Shown: positions 1 to 9,887, numbered from the stretch's first letter. The stretch is 64,000 bases of DNA from Actinobacillus sp. GY-402 (GCF_014843355.1 NZ_CP062137.1:1550001-1614000); one strand, 5' to 3'. Notes: generated by a model not told the origin, from the letters alone. A program made the numbers and translations.

Positions 1-145
1 CCAGTTCAAAACCGTTTGCGATTTCATCAATTTGAACCACATCGCCCAATAAGGAACCGTCGATGGGCGAAATCGCCGCGCCTAAGGTATCGAAACCCAC
101 ACTGACATTGGCACTGGAAGCCGGCGCATAAATTCGTAAGGACAT
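1..145 (-). CDS. thrB: Homoserine kinase, N-terminal part only (gene runs off the window)
   Basis: ThrB phosphorylates L-homoserine in threonine synthesis (GHMP kinase family, cytoplasm). About 48 residues are visible; they begin [19 protein letters not shown], the typical ThrB start, followed by the [16 protein letters not shown] stretch. The gene follows thrA on the same strand. The thrA stop (TGA, 147-145) overlaps an ATG at 148-146, and a second ATG follows at 145-143. The GGAGG ribosome site lies 3 bases before the first ATG and 6 before the second, so the second is preferred. The remainder, with the ATP-binding motif, lies outside the window. Confidence 0.95.
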   Translation of the reverse strand, partial: MSLRIYAPASSANVSVGFDTLGAAISPIDGSLLGDVVQIDEIANGFEL

Positions 146-2601
146 CATATACCTCCGTGCAACGTGCGAAGAATATCGGCAAATACGCCGGCGGCCGTGA
201 CATCCGTTCCCGCGCCGTAACCGCGCAATAACAGCGGAATCGGGCTGTAATAACGGGTTAAGAACGCTAAGGCGTTTTCGCCGTCTTTCACTTTATAGAG
301 CGGATGATTTTCATCTACCGCCTCAATGGCGACACGGCATTTAGAACCGTTAATGGAGCCGACGTAACGCAATACTTTGCCTTCTTTTTTCGCCGCCTGA
401 ACCCGTTGGTCGAATTCCGCATCCAAATCAGGCAGAACGGCTAAGAATTCATCGCGGCTCATGCCGTCGGAGAAACCGCGCGGCAATACGCCTTCCACTT
501 CGATATCTTCAAACTCGAGCGGCAACCCGGTTTCACGGGCTAAAATCAGTAATTTCCGCGCCACATCGGCGCCGGATAAATCATCGCGCGGATCCGGTTC
601 GGTAAAGCCTTTTTCTTTCGCTAATAACGTGGCTTGCGAAAGAGTTAAACCTTCTTCCAGTTTACCGAAAATGAAAGAAAGCGAGCCGGACAGAATGCCT
701 TCGAATTTTTCCACTTCATCGCCGGCAGCCAGCAAGTTTTGCAGGTTTTCAATTACCGGCAAACCTGCGCCCACATTGGTTTCATATAAAAATTTATGGC
801 TCCCCTGACGCGCCGCTTCGCGCAATTCCTGATAATAGGCATAACTTGAAGTATTGGCTTTTTTGTTCGGAGTGACCACATGAAAACCTTCGCGCAACGC
901 TCGAACATAAAGATTTGAAACGGATTGCGCCGAAGTACAGTCTACAAACACCGGATTCACCACATGATGCAGTTTAATGAAAGACAACAGCACATCGAAA
1001 TCCGACGGTTGAATGGCATTTTGCAAGTCGTTTTTCCAGTCGTCCAAATCCAAACCGTTTTCGTTCAACAGCATTTTATTCACGTTCGCTAACGCGCAAA
1101 CGCGAATTTCAATGTCTTTTTTGGCTAAAAACGCCTTTTGTTGTTTGATCTGCTCGATCAGCGCACCGCCAACACCGCCAACACCAACGAGGAAGACGTC
1201 AATGGACTTTTTATTGCTGAATAATCCCTGATGCGTAGCTTTTACCGCTTCAATCGCTTTATTCATCGGCACCACGGCGGAAATGGAGCGTTCGGAAGAG
1301 CCCTGCGCAATGGCCACAATGCTGATATTAGCCTGAGCCAGGGAAGAGAAGAAACGCGCCGCAATACCTTTGGCGGTACGCATACCGTCGCCCACCACGG
1401 AAACAATGGATAAATCTTTAATGATATCCACCGGATCAAGGGCGCCGGATTGCAGTTCCCGGGCAAATTCCGTATTTAATACGCTCAGGGCGTGATCCGC
1501 CAATTTAGCCGGCACACAAAAACTGATGCTGTATTCGGAGGAAGATTGGGTAATCAAAATCACGGAAATTCCCGCTTTCGACATGGTTGAAAAGACGCGC
1601 GCCGCCATGCCGACCATGCCTTGCATGCCCGGGCCGGACACATTAAACATCGCCACATTGTCTAAATTGGTAATGCCTTTCACCTGTAAACCTTCAGCGG
1701 CATTTTCGTCGCTGTCGATCACCGAACCCGGTGCGTCCGGATTGCCGGTATTTTTAATCAGACAAGGAATATTGGTTTGCACCAACGGACCGATAGTCCG
1801 GGGATGAATCACTTTCGCGCCGAAATAAGACAACTCCATGGCTTCGCGATAAGATAAATGCGGTAAGAGACGAGCATCCGGTACCAAACGCGGATCACAG
1901 GTAAACACGCCATCCACATCCGTCCAGATTTCGCAGGCGCTGGCTTTCAGGCAGGCGGCCAGACAGGCGGCGGAATAATCGGAACCGTTACGTCCCAGCA
2001 GAACTAATTCACCCTTTTCGTTTCCTGCGGTGAATCCCGCCATTAACACCAGGTTCCGTTTCGGAATGGACGCCACATCCACCCGTTTGGCGGATTCCGC
2101 AATATCCACGGAAGATTCCAAATAAGTGCCGTGCGCCAGTAATTTTTCCACCGGGTCAATCACCGTCACCGCATAGCCGTTGGCTTCAAACCAAGCTTTC
2201 ATCATGGCGATGGATAATTTTTCGCCGCGGCAATCGATGGTCGCTTTCACCGCGTCTTCCACTTTACCGGCGGCACGGATTTGTTCCAGTAATTCGGCGA
2301 TTTGAGCGAATTCCCGGTCGATCAAAGCCTGAGTGCCGGCAAGGTCGAAATTGTTATTTTCAGCGTGTAATCCTTTGATGATGTTATAAAAAATATTAAC
2401 GGCTTCATCAAAATGGCAATCGGTAGGTTGGTTCAGACTCGCTTTTTCGGACAGGGCGACAAGGTGGTTGGTAATTTTGGCGGGAGCCGAAAGCACGCCG
2501 GCGGCTTGTTCTTCCAAATGAGCTTTTTCGATTAACCGGGCGGCTTGCAAAAACCGTTCGGGATTCGCCAGAGATGTGCCGCCAAATTTGAGTACACGCA
2601 T
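145..2601 (-). CDS. thrA: Bifunctional aspartokinase I / homoserine dehydrogenase I
   Basis: This enzyme catalyses the first and third steps from aspartate to threonine. The 818 residues match the usual length (E. coli 820). The kinase domain starts with [11 protein letters not shown] and covers about residues 1-300. Two ACT-like regulatory segments follow (about 310-460). The dehydrogenase begins with the NAD(P)-binding stretch [16 protein letters not shown] near 470 and contains [14 protein letters not shown]. The ATG is preceded by AGAAGGAAAACCT, a good ribosome site. It is the first structural gene after the thr leader and attenuator and overlaps thrB by a few bases. Threonine feedback is expected from the family, and attenuation is supported by the sequence upstream. 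Confidence 0.98.
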   Translation of the reverse strand: MRVLKFGGTSLANPERFLQAARLIEKAHLEEQAAGVLSAPAKITNHLVALSEKASLNQPTDCHFDEAVNIFYNIIKGLHAENNNFDLAGTQALIDREFAQIAELLEQIRAAGKVEDAVKATIDCRGEKLSIAMMKAWFEANGYAVTVIDPVEKLLAHGTYLESSVDIAESAKRVDVASIPKRNLVLMAGFTAGNEKGELVLLGRNGSDYSAACLAACLKASACEIWTDVDGVFTCDPRLVPDARLLPHLSYREAMELSYFGAKVIHPRTIGPLVQTNIPCLIKNTGNPDAPGSVIDSDENAAEGLQVKGITNLDNVAMFNVSGPGMQGMVGMAARVFSTMSKAGISVILITQSSSEYSISFCVPAKLADHALSVLNTEFARELQSGALDPVDIIKDLSIVSVVGDGMRTAKGIAARFFSSLAQANISIVAIAQGSSERSISAVVPMNKAIEAVKATHQGLFSNKKSIDVFLVGVGGVGGALIEQIKQQKAFLAKKDIEIRVCALANVNKMLLNENGLDLDDWKNDLQNAIQPSDFDVLLSFIKLHHVVNPVFVDCTSAQSVSNLYVRALREGFHVVTPNKKANTSSYAYYQELREAARQGSHKFLYETNVGAGLPVIENLQNLLAAGDEVEKFEGILSGSLSFIFGKLEEGLTLSQATLLAKEKGFTEPDPRDDLSGADVARKLLILARETGLPLEFEDIEVEGVLPRGFSDGMSRDEFLAVLPDLDAEFDQRVQAAKKEGKVLRYVGSINGSKCRVAIEAVDENHPLYKVKDGENALAFLTRYYSPIPLLLRGYGAGTDVTAAGVFADILRTLHGGI

Positions 2602-2652
2602 AGGTTTTCCTTCTTAATATGTTGTGATTTGTGAATTGAGTTCCGTTGTAAA

Positions 2653-2681
2653 AAAGCCCGCACTTTTTCAGTTGCGGGCTT
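2653..2681 (-). terminator. thr operon attenuator (intrinsic terminator)
   Basis: Read leftward, a 9-bp stem (AAGCCCGCA / TGCGGGCTT) with a 10-base loop is followed by a run of T. It lies between the leader peptide stop and thrA, where the thr attenuator sits in enteric bacteria. One arm with its loop contains CCGCACTTTTT, a near-match to the USS core. Confidence 0.9.
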
Positions 2682-2703
2682 GATTGAATACCTTTCGTTC
2701 GCA

Positions 2704-2772
2704 CTATCCCGCCGCTATGATGGTCATAATGGTGGTCATCGTCATGATGGTGAAAGTGCGGTCGAATTTCAT
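2704..2772 (-). CDS. thrL: thr operon leader peptide
   Basis: This 22-residue peptide reads MKFDRTFTIM followed by TMTTIMTIIAAG and then TAG. Six residues are threonine and four isoleucine, as expected of a peptide whose translation senses charged Thr- and Ile-tRNA and so sets transcription through the attenuator 22 bases downstream. Three internal methionine codons are unusual compared with the E. coli ThrL peptide. A USS is built into the DRTF codons. The ribosome site is weak (ACGGAAAAAATATC before the ATG). Identity rests on composition and position before the attenuator and thrA. Confidence 0.9.
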   Translation of the reverse strand: MKFDRTFTIMTMTTIMTIIAAG

Positions 2773-2803
2773 GATATTTTTTCCGTAAAAACGAATGTGG
2801 TTA

Positions 2804-2832
2804 GAAATACCTAAAAAGACTTTATTTGTCAA
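2804..2832 (-). promoter_or_regulatory. Sigma-70 promoter of the thr operon
   Basis: Read leftward: a perfect TTGACA -35 box (2832-2827), a 17-base spacer and a TATTTC -10 box (2809-2804), about 32 bases before the leader peptide ATG. Spacing and the exact -35 box make this the likely operon promoter. Confidence 0.7.
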
Positions 2833-2851
2833 ATAGAAATTGCGTTAAAAC

Positions 2852-3415
2852 CTATTTAATCACACCGCAAGCCATTCTGGCGCCGCCACCGCCCAACGGT
2901 TTCGGATGATCGGAATGATTATCGCCGCCGGCATGAATCATCAACGAACGGCCTTTAATTTCGGACAACGCTTTCAAGCGCGGCGCCAATACCGGATTCG
3001 CCGCATGACCGTCAGCCTCGACATAAAGCGCCGGCAAATCGCCTAAGTGAGCGACATCAGACCAAGGATAACCGTGACCTTCCGCTTTAGTCGGATTCCA
3101 ATGGCCGCCAGCCGCCAAACCCGCCGTAAGTTTGCCGTCTTTCTCTTGCGGTTCGCAGCTTGGATGTTCATGAATATGGAAACCGTGCAACCCTGCGGAA
3201 AGCCCCTTCAATTCCGGTGTAAACACCAATCCGTAAGGCGATTCGGTAATCACCACTTTTCCGACGGAACGGTTCCCTTTCACCGGATCCAATAATTGCA
3301 TGTCGACGGTTAAATTTTCAGCGGACGTCGCCGTTTGGTGTCCGGTTTCCGCCGCATTCGCCGCCGCAGAAACGCCTAACGTTGCTAAACCTAATGCCAA
3401 TAATGTTTTTCGCAT
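2852..3415 (-). CDS. sodC: Periplasmic copper/zinc superoxide dismutase
   Basis: It converts superoxide to hydrogen peroxide and oxygen in the periplasm. A signal peptide is clear ([21 protein letters not shown]). The 187-residue protein carries the Cu/Zn ligand pattern: [10 protein letters not shown], then [21 protein letters not shown] and the C-terminal [20 protein letters not shown]. The Cys of HEHPSC should pair with the Cys of ARMACGV near the end, as in bacterial SodC. The gene is divergent from yggS with a 124-base gap and appears to stand alone. Confidence 0.96.
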   Translation of the reverse strand: MRKTLLALGLATLGVSAAANAAETGHQTATSAENLTVDMQLLDPVKGNRSVGKVVITESPYGLVFTPELKGLSAGLHGFHIHEHPSCEPQEKDGKLTAGLAAGGHWNPTKAEGHGYPWSDVAHLGDLPALYVEADGHAANPVLAPRLKALSEIKGRSLMIHAGGDNHSDHPKPLGGGGARMACGVIK

Positions 3416-3539
3416 AATTTCACCTACTAGAAAAAAACGAATTAAGTTAAAATAAGCTTCGCGACACTCAGTTCGAAAGCAATTCCAATATAAAGACTAT
3501 TCAAAAAATATTCAATGAAAACGGCTTGGACGGAAAAAA

Positions 3540-4238
3540 ATGACAATTCGGCAAAATCTTGAACATATTCACCAACAAATCGAAAACGCATGTCTGGCGG
3601 CGGGACGCAACAAAAGTGCGGTCAAATTATTAGCAGTTTCCAAAACCAAACCGGTGACGGACATTCAGGCGGCAATTGACGCCGGGCAACGGGCTTTCGG
3701 TGAAAATTACGTTCAGGAAGGCGTGGAAAAAATTCAGTTTTTTGCGACAAAACATCCGGAACTGGAATGGCATTTTATCGGTCCGTTGCAATCCAATAAA
3801 ACCCGTTTGGTGGCGGAACATTTCGATTGGATGCAAACGGTGGATCGCGCCAAAATTGCCGATCGGCTGAACGACCAGCGCCCTGCAGACAAAGCGCCGT
3901 TAAATGTGCTGATTCAAATCAATATCAGCGACGAAGCCAGCAAATCCGGGATTCGTCCCGAAGAAATGGCGGCGTTGGCAAAACACATCGAAAATCGCCC
4001 GCACTTACGGCTGCGCGGGTTAATGGCGATTCCTGCGCCCAGCGACGATATCGGCGAGCAGGAAAAAGCCTTAAACGCCATGAAAAATCTGTTCGAACAA
4101 CTGCAGGCGCTCTGTCCGAACCAACAAATCGACACGCTTTCCATGGGCATGACGGACGATATGGCAAGCGCCATTAAATGCGGTTCCACCATGGTGCGTA
4201 TCGGCACGGCGATTTTCGGCGCGCGCAATTACGGCTAA
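3540..4238 (+). CDS. yggS: Pyridoxal phosphate homeostasis protein (YggS/PLPBP family)
   Basis: This is a cytoplasmic PLP-binding protein that buffers vitamin B6 and amino-acid pools; no catalytic activity is established for the family. The 232 residues form a fold-type III barrel. LLAVSKTKPV holds the PLP lysine, and GENYVQEG, EWHFIGPLQSNK and SMGMTDDMASAI are family signatures. The KSAVKL codons near residue 23 encode a USS. The ATG is preceded by GGACGGAAAAAA. The gene ends 5 bases before the convergent MerR-family gene. Confidence 0.96.
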   Translation: MTIRQNLEHIHQQIENACLAAGRNKSAVKLLAVSKTKPVTDIQAAIDAGQRAFGENYVQEGVEKIQFFATKHPELEWHFIGPLQSNKTRLVAEHFDWMQTVDRAKIADRLNDQRPADKAPLNVLIQINISDEASKSGIRPEEMAALAKHIENRPHLRLRGLMAIPAPSDDIGEQEKALNAMKNLFEQLQALCPNQQIDTLSMGMTDDMASAIKCGSTMVRIGTAIFGARNYG

Positions 4239-4243
4239 CCGCA

Positions 4244-4654
4244 TTATTTCACGCCGACGAAACGCACTTTGCCGTGTTGCAGCAGCGTGTTCATTAAATC
4301 CGCTTCCTGTGCGGCATTGTTCACTTTGCCTTTCAACGCGATCAGCTGCAACCGCAGATGATCGAGTTCATGAATGCGTTTCACCACGTCGCGAATATGG
4401 CGATCCAGCAACTCGCTCATTTCGTCTTTAGCCGCCGACGCATGTTTCAGCTCCAGCAACTGTTTGATTTCATGCAGCGAAATATCCAACGAACGGCAAT
4501 AACAAATAAACGTCAGCCGTTCCAAATGTTCGTCGTTATACAGACGAAAATTACCGGATGTCCGTTGCGGCGGCGGCAACAATCCTTGTTTTTCATAAAA
4601 CCGAACGGTTTCCACCGTACATCCTGCGACTTGCGCCAATTTACCGATTTTCAT
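4244..4654 (-). CDS. nimR: MerR-family metal-responsive regulator, likely nickel regulator NimR
   Basis: The 136-residue protein starts with the MerR winged helix (MKIGKLAQVAGCTVETVRFYEKQGLL), followed by a long dimerisation helix. It resembles the CadR/PbrR branch but lacks the Cys usually present before the dimer helix (the sequence is ELKHASAAKDEMSELL) and has no C-terminal Cys pair. That argues against Cd/Pb/Hg sensing. It is divergent from nikKLMQO across an operator with MerR spacing. Haemophilus influenzae has a MerR-type nickel regulator, NimR, paired with this transporter (established knowledge); assignment here is by context. A good ribosome site, AAGGAAG, precedes the ATG. Confidence 0.8.
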   Translation of the reverse strand: MKIGKLAQVAGCTVETVRFYEKQGLLPPPQRTSGNFRLYNDEHLERLTFICYCRSLDISLHEIKQLLELKHASAAKDEMSELLDRHIRDVVKRIHELDHLRLQLIALKGKVNNAAQEADLMNTLLQHGKVRFVGVK

Positions 4655-4700
4655 TTTTCTTCCTTAACATGATCTACCTCAAAAAAGTGGTATTTATACC

Positions 4701-4731
4701 TTGACCCTGAAGTTACTTCATATTTTACACT
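4701..4731 (+). promoter_or_regulatory. MerR-type promoter/operator of the nickel transport operon
   Basis: The site has a TTGACC -35 box, a 19-base spacer and a TACACT -10 box. The perfect dyad TGAAG-TTA-CTTCA (4708-4720) is centred in the spacer. An over-long spacer with a dyad between the boxes is the hallmark of promoters that MerR-family activators twist into shape. It lies between the divergent regulator and nikK. Confidence 0.8.
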
Positions 4732-4770
4732 ATACGCCCGTTGAACAGGAGCCGTATTTGGAATGATCAC

Positions 4771-5475
4771 ATGAAAAAAACCGTATTTATTTTGACCGCA
4801 CTTTTCGCCCTTCCGGCGACGGCGCATAACGTCTGGCTACAAAAAGACCCGCAACATAACGACAATTACGTGTTGAAATTCGGTCACGAAACCGCAGAAA
4901 ACTATCCCGAATCCAAGGTTAAATCCGTACGAGCGATAACCGGCGACGGCAAAGACGGCAAAGTGACGTTAAGTTTCCGCCCGGCACGGGACGGCAAAGG
5001 CGAAACTCACATCAAAGCGGATAACGCCGCCATAATTTATATGCAATTCGACAACGGCGTTTGGTCGAAATTAGCAAGCGGCAAATTCGTGGAAAAAAGC
5101 AAAAAAGACGCGCCTGATGCGGAATTTTCCCTTAATCCGGTGAAACTCGGTAAAGCCATTTTGAGCTGGAACGAACAGGCGACCAAACCGCACAATATGA
5201 GCTATGAACTGGTTCCGCAGAGCAAACCTGTGGCGGGAAAACCGCTGGCGATTTTAGTCCTGCGTAACGGCAGCCCCGTTGCCGGCATTAAAGTAGGATT
5301 GGGGGAAGACCAACCGGCGAACTTAAGCGATGCAAACGGCATAGCGCAATTCACGCCAAGCCGCGGCTTCAATAAAGTGTGGGCCGAATTCAACGAAAAA
5401 GTGACGGACAATCCCGATTATACCGATCGCAGCATCGAATATCTGTTGACCTTTGACGCGGACGAAAACCAATAA
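4771..5475 (+). CDS. nikK: Periplasmic component of nickel ECF-type transporter (NikK-like, DUF4198)
   Basis: This is a 234-residue periplasmic protein with a signal peptide (MKKTVFILTALFALPATA) followed by HNVWLQ, a histidine-led mature N terminus typical of the DUF4198 proteins of nickel importers. The ATG at 4771 is chosen over an upstream in-frame TTG at 4741 because it places the signal peptide at the N terminus. A USS encodes ILTALF in the signal peptide. It is the first gene of five tightly packed genes and overlaps nikL by one base. The role in presenting or capturing Ni(II) is family inference. Confidence 0.85.
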   Translation: MKKTVFILTALFALPATAHNVWLQKDPQHNDNYVLKFGHETAENYPESKVKSVRAITGDGKDGKVTLSFRPARDGKGETHIKADNAAIIYMQFDNGVWSKLASGKFVEKSKKDAPDAEFSLNPVKLGKAILSWNEQATKPHNMSYELVPQSKPVAGKPLAILVLRNGSPVAGIKVGLGEDQPANLSDANGIAQFTPSRGFNKVWAEFNEKVTDNPDYTDRSIEYLLTFDADENQ

Positions 5476-5960
5476 TGAAAACTCGAATAATTTTGACCGC
5501 ACTTTTACTGAGTTTCGCCGCCTCCGTTGGCGCCCACGGTCTATCGATTTTCGCCCAATACGACGGAACGGAAATCAGCGGCAAAGCCTACTATTCCGAC
5601 CAAACGCCGGCGGCGGAAACCTATGTGGAAGCGGTTCGCGCCGGTGAAACGGAACCGGCGGTTTACGGCAAAACGGACAAACAGGGCGCATTTCGCTTAC
5701 CGATTCGTGAAAACGCCGATTTCAGCGTAAATATTGAAGGCATGGAAGGCCACAAAGCCACCGCTAAAGTTAACCGCATTGAAAGTGCGGTCAATTCCGG
5801 CGCCGTTTCCAATGAAGCCGTTCTTGCCTTACGGGAAGATATCAACCGCCTGAAAGATAAACTGTATTTCCACGATATTCTCGGCGGAATCGGCTATATT
5901 TTCGGTCTTGCGGGCATGGCGGCGTGGTTACGCTCGCGTCAATCTAAAGGAAAAGATTAA
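5475..5960 (+). CDS. nikL: Nickel transporter accessory membrane protein NikL
   Basis: The 161-residue protein has a signal peptide (MKTRIILTALLLSFAASVGAHG), a carboxypeptidase-regulatory-like beta domain (about 30-110), a short helix (EDINRLKDKLYFHD) and a C-terminal membrane segment (GGIGYIFGLAGMAAWL) with basic residues after it. This is the layout of NikL/NikN-type auxiliary subunits of nickel ECF transporters. The mature protein again begins with histidine (AHG), a possible metal ligand. It overlaps both neighbours by single bases, indicating coupled translation. Confidence 0.85.
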   Translation: MKTRIILTALLLSFAASVGAHGLSIFAQYDGTEISGKAYYSDQTPAAETYVEAVRAGETEPAVYGKTDKQGAFRLPIRENADFSVNIEGMEGHKATAKVNRIESAVNSGAVSNEAVLALREDINRLKDKLYFHDILGGIGYIFGLAGMAAWLRSRQSKGKD

Positions 5961-6571
5961 TGCATATTTCCGAAGGAATTCTACATAGCCAAACGCTGAT
6001 TATCGGGGCGACGGCGGCGGTTATCGGCGTGAGTGTCGGTTTGCGCAAAACCGATTACGAACGATTGCCGCTTACCGCTTTATTTGCCGCCGCGTTTTTT
6101 GTCGCCGGCACGATTCACGTGCCTGTGGGAATCGGTTCCGTGCATTTAATTCTGAACGGCATGGCGGGATTGTTTCTCGGCTGGGCGGTGTTTCCCGCTT
6201 TTCTTATTGCCTTGTTGTTACAAGTTATCTTCTTTTCCTTCGGCGGCTTTGCCGTGCTCGGCGTTAATCTGTGCGTGATGGCGCTGCCCGCCGTTTTGGT
6301 GCACTTGTTGTTAGGACGTTGTTTGCAGCAATCTTTAAGTCGCGCCCGCTTAATCCTGTTGGGCGTCTCGGCGGGCGTAATTGGCGTGGGCGGCGCCGCG
6401 CTGCTCGCCTCGCTGATTCTGGCGTTTGACGGCGGCAAAGCTTATTACGATCTCATCCGATTGCTGATAGTCACGCACATTCCGGTCTTTTTTATCGACG
6501 GAATCATTAGCGCGGGCGTTTTACTCACGCTAAACAAAATGTCGCCCGCGCTATTACGGACAACGCCATGA
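5960..6571 (+). CDS. nikM: Nickel/cobalt ECF transporter substrate-specific membrane subunit
   Basis: The 203-residue CbiM/NikM-family protein begins MHISEGILH. The invariant N-terminal Met-His forms the square-planar Ni/Co site in this family. Six or seven hydrophobic segments fill the rest. Assignment to nickel rather than cobalt follows from nikK and nikL replacing cbiN and from the adjacent NimR-like regulator. The start is fixed by the required His2. Confidence 0.92.
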   Translation: MHISEGILHSQTLIIGATAAVIGVSVGLRKTDYERLPLTALFAAAFFVAGTIHVPVGIGSVHLILNGMAGLFLGWAVFPAFLIALLLQVIFFSFGGFAVLGVNLCVMALPAVLVHLLLGRCLQQSLSRARLILLGVSAGVIGVGGAALLASLILAFDGGKAYYDLIRLLIVTHIPVFFIDGIISAGVLLTLNKMSPALLRTTP

Positions 6572-7275
6572 AATCGGCCATTTTTCAACCGCACTTTCGC
6601 CTCATTTTCACCTTTGTTTTAGGCTTAAGCGTGAGCGCCATTCAAAATCCGCAATGGTTGCTGAGCTTGCTCTGTCTTGCGGCGGGCGCGCTGCTGATTG
6701 TGCTGATTCGACAAGGAAAACCGCTGGCATTTTATCTTCGCCGCGCGCTGATGTTTAACCTATTCACCCTGTTGATTTGGTTGACGCTCAGCTGGAAAAT
6801 AAGCGAAAACGGCCCGGAATGGAATGCGGCGGGCATGCATACGGCGTTACTTATCACGCTGCGTATGAACCTGATTTTATGCACGATCTGGTTGTTTCTG
6901 ATCAATATGACCGACAGTATTTTGGTGCAGGCGGTGAGCAAACTGCCGCTGCCGGACAAACTGATTCATCTGTTTATTCTGACGGTGCGTTATATTTCGC
7001 TGCTCGGCGAGCTGAACCGGCAAATGGCGCGAGCCATGAAAGCCCGCGGATTTCAGCCGGAATTTAACCGACGCACCTTTTCCGTCATCGCTCAACGGGT
7101 GGCGTTATTGCTGATTCAGGCGATGGTGCAAGTGGAAAAAAGCGAAATGGCGTTAAAAGCGCGCGGTTTTCGCTTTGCTTCCCGTTCGTCGTTGCTGGAT
7201 AAACCCTGGTGGAAAACAGTGGAAATTTCTACCGCACTTTTACTTATTATCGGGATTTATTATGCTCAGCGTTAA
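6568..7275 (+). CDS. nikQ: ECF transporter transmembrane coupling protein (T component)
   Basis: This 235-residue CbiQ/EcfT-family membrane protein links the substrate subunit to the ATPase. Hydrophobic segments fill the N-terminal half. The two coupling motifs of the family are seen as MARAMKARGFQPE and MALKARGFRF (ARG motifs contacting the ATPase). The start overlaps nikM by 4 bases. A USS lies near the C terminus (STALLL). Confidence 0.92.
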   Translation: MKSAIFQPHFRLIFTFVLGLSVSAIQNPQWLLSLLCLAAGALLIVLIRQGKPLAFYLRRALMFNLFTLLIWLTLSWKISENGPEWNAAGMHTALLITLRMNLILCTIWLFLINMTDSILVQAVSKLPLPDKLIHLFILTVRYISLLGELNRQMARAMKARGFQPEFNRRTFSVIAQRVALLLIQAMVQVEKSEMALKARGFRFASRSSLLDKPWWKTVEISTALLLIIGIYYAQR

Positions 7276-7897
7276 TCATCTTTCCGTTCGGCGGGGCGAT
7301 CAATGGGTTATTCGGGATCTCAGCTTCCGGCTTGAAGGAATGCAGCGCCTGTTTTTACAAGGCGAAATCGGGACGGGGAAAAGCACGTTATTGCAAGCGT
7401 TGCTGGGTTTTATTCCCGCCCAACAAGGGGAAATCCGATTATTCGGCGCGCTTTGCCAAACGGAAAAAGATTTCCGGCCGTTTCGCGGTCGGGTAGGATT
7501 TTGTTTTCAGAATCCGGACGATCAACTATTCGGTCCGACCGTTTTGGACGATGTGGCGTTCGGCCCGCTTAATCAAGGTTTATCCCATCCCGAGGCCTAT
7601 GCCGTTGCGCGGCGACAGCTGGAAAAACTGGGTATGGATTATCTGAAAGATCGCTCGGTTAACGTGCTGTCCGGCGGCGAGAAGAATTTCGTCGCGTTGG
7701 CGGGCGTATTGGCGATGCGGCCGGAAATGTTGCTGTTAGACGAACCCACCAATGGATTGGACGGTAAAAATATTAAAAAACTCACCGCACTTTTGCGCGA
7801 TTTAAACCTGCCGATGTTGGTCGCCTCTCACGATTCCGCCTTTAAGGAACAACTGGCGGATTCGGTGCTGTGGCTGCAAAAACCGGAAAACGGGTAA
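7262..7897 (+). CDS. nikO: Nickel ECF transporter ATP-binding subunit
   Basis: The 211-residue ABC ATPase powers nickel uptake. It has Walker A (GEIGTGKSTLL), Q-loop (CFQNPDDQLFGPTV, typical of CbiO/NikO), signature (LSGGEKNFVALAG) and Walker B (MLLLDEPTNGLD). The ATG at 7262 (MLSVNHLSV) is chosen over longer upstream options because it aligns with other ECF ATPases; it overlaps nikQ by 14 bases. Single ATPase subunits form homodimers in this family. It is the last gene of the nik operon. Confidence 0.93.
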   Translation: MLSVNHLSVRRGDQWVIRDLSFRLEGMQRLFLQGEIGTGKSTLLQALLGFIPAQQGEIRLFGALCQTEKDFRPFRGRVGFCFQNPDDQLFGPTVLDDVAFGPLNQGLSHPEAYAVARRQLEKLGMDYLKDRSVNVLSGGEKNFVALAGVLAMRPEMLLLDEPTNGLDGKNIKKLTALLRDLNLPMLVASHDSAFKEQLADSVLWLQKPENG

Positions 7898-7969
7898 GAA
7901 ACGGCGTCGCGGGCAAATAACCTGAAAAGTGCGGTCAATTTTAATGAAGTTTTTTTAACTGCCGTGCTT

Positions 7970-8266
7970 TTATTCGTGCTTATCTTTTTGTTTTATGATT
8001 TTCATCATTTCCATAATATGCGGTCTTAACCGGCTGAATAACGGATTGTCTTTGTCTTCCATCATCGGCTCGGTCATGAGTTTTAGCCCCACCGCAAAGC
8101 GTGCGGCGATGTTGTCGCTCATCCCTTCGCGCTCTTTAGTGCGCTTCACAATCTCAAAAATATCATCGTGATTAGGTGCGTCAAATTGCAACGCTTCGCG
8201 TTCAACGGCATTGCCGTCTTTGTCGGCGAGATGTTCTACGGTAATACGATATTGATGTTGTTTCAT
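7970..8266 (-). CDS. DUF3861 family protein
   Basis: This small soluble protein of 98 residues begins MKQHQYRITVEHLADKDGN and contains the ALQFDAPNHDDIFEIV stretch of the DUF3861 family. No function is established. The ATG at 8266 is chosen over an upstream in-frame ATG at 8296 because AAGGATGCAAT precedes it. It appears monocistronic, separated from the esterase remnant by a USS-pair hairpin. Confidence 0.8.
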   Translation of the reverse strand: MKQHQYRITVEHLADKDGNAVEREALQFDAPNHDDIFEIVKRTKEREGMSDNIAARFAVGLKLMTEPMMEDKDNPLFSRLRPHIMEMMKIIKQKDKHE

Positions 8267-8304
8267 ATTGCATCCTTGTGTTAAGTTCGATTTCAAACCG
8301 GCCG

Positions 8305-8334
8305 AAAAGTGCGGTGAAATTTTACCGCACTTTT
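8305..8334 (-). terminator. Paired-USS hairpin terminator
   Basis: Two opposed uptake sequences (AAAAGTGCGGT and ACCGCACTTTT) lie 8 bases apart and form an 11-bp stem. Read leftward the stem ends in TTTT. It lies downstream of the murA cluster and the esterase remnant. Confidence 0.7.
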
Positions 8335-8343
8335 ACCCGCCGC

Positions 8344-8604
8344 TTATTTACTGATGCTATCCGCCCAGTTGAATAATTCCTCTAAATCATAATCGCCCGA
8401 ATGCGGCACATTCCACGGCATTTGATAATCCACCCGTTTTCCGCTCATTTGCAATTTAACGGCAAGCATGGCGGCGATGGCATGCGAAGTGTCGCGATCG
8501 GCCGTGCCGACCCGAATGCGCCAATGTCGGGCGGCGTCAGGGTTGTTCACATAATTCATGGCGTTCATCATTTTAATGACGTCAGGCGGCGCGATGGTGC
8601 TCAC
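8344..8604 (-). pseudogene. Truncated C-terminal remnant of a tannase/feruloyl-esterase-like alpha/beta hydrolase
   Basis: The 86 readable codons begin with GTG 9 bases after the murA stop. The peptide contains HWRIRVGTADRDTSHAIAAM and MPWNVPHSGDYDLEELFNW, which look like the extreme C terminus of subtype-B tannase-like secreted esterases (usually about 500 residues or more). The last catalytic Asp (TADRD) and His (VPHSG) remain, but the nucleophile serine half, signal peptide and a clear ribosome site are absent. I infer a deletion that fused the tail of an old gene to the murA 3' end. A small functional protein cannot be ruled out. Confidence 0.65.
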
Positions 8605-8612
8605 CGTTTCAA

Positions 8613-9887
<1,275 letters not shown>

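Noticed and set aside
2408-2704. 98-codon frame antisense-free but overlapping thrA start and attenuator on the - strand
   Set aside because: It runs through the attenuator and out of frame into thrA; the leader peptide and thrA explain the region better.
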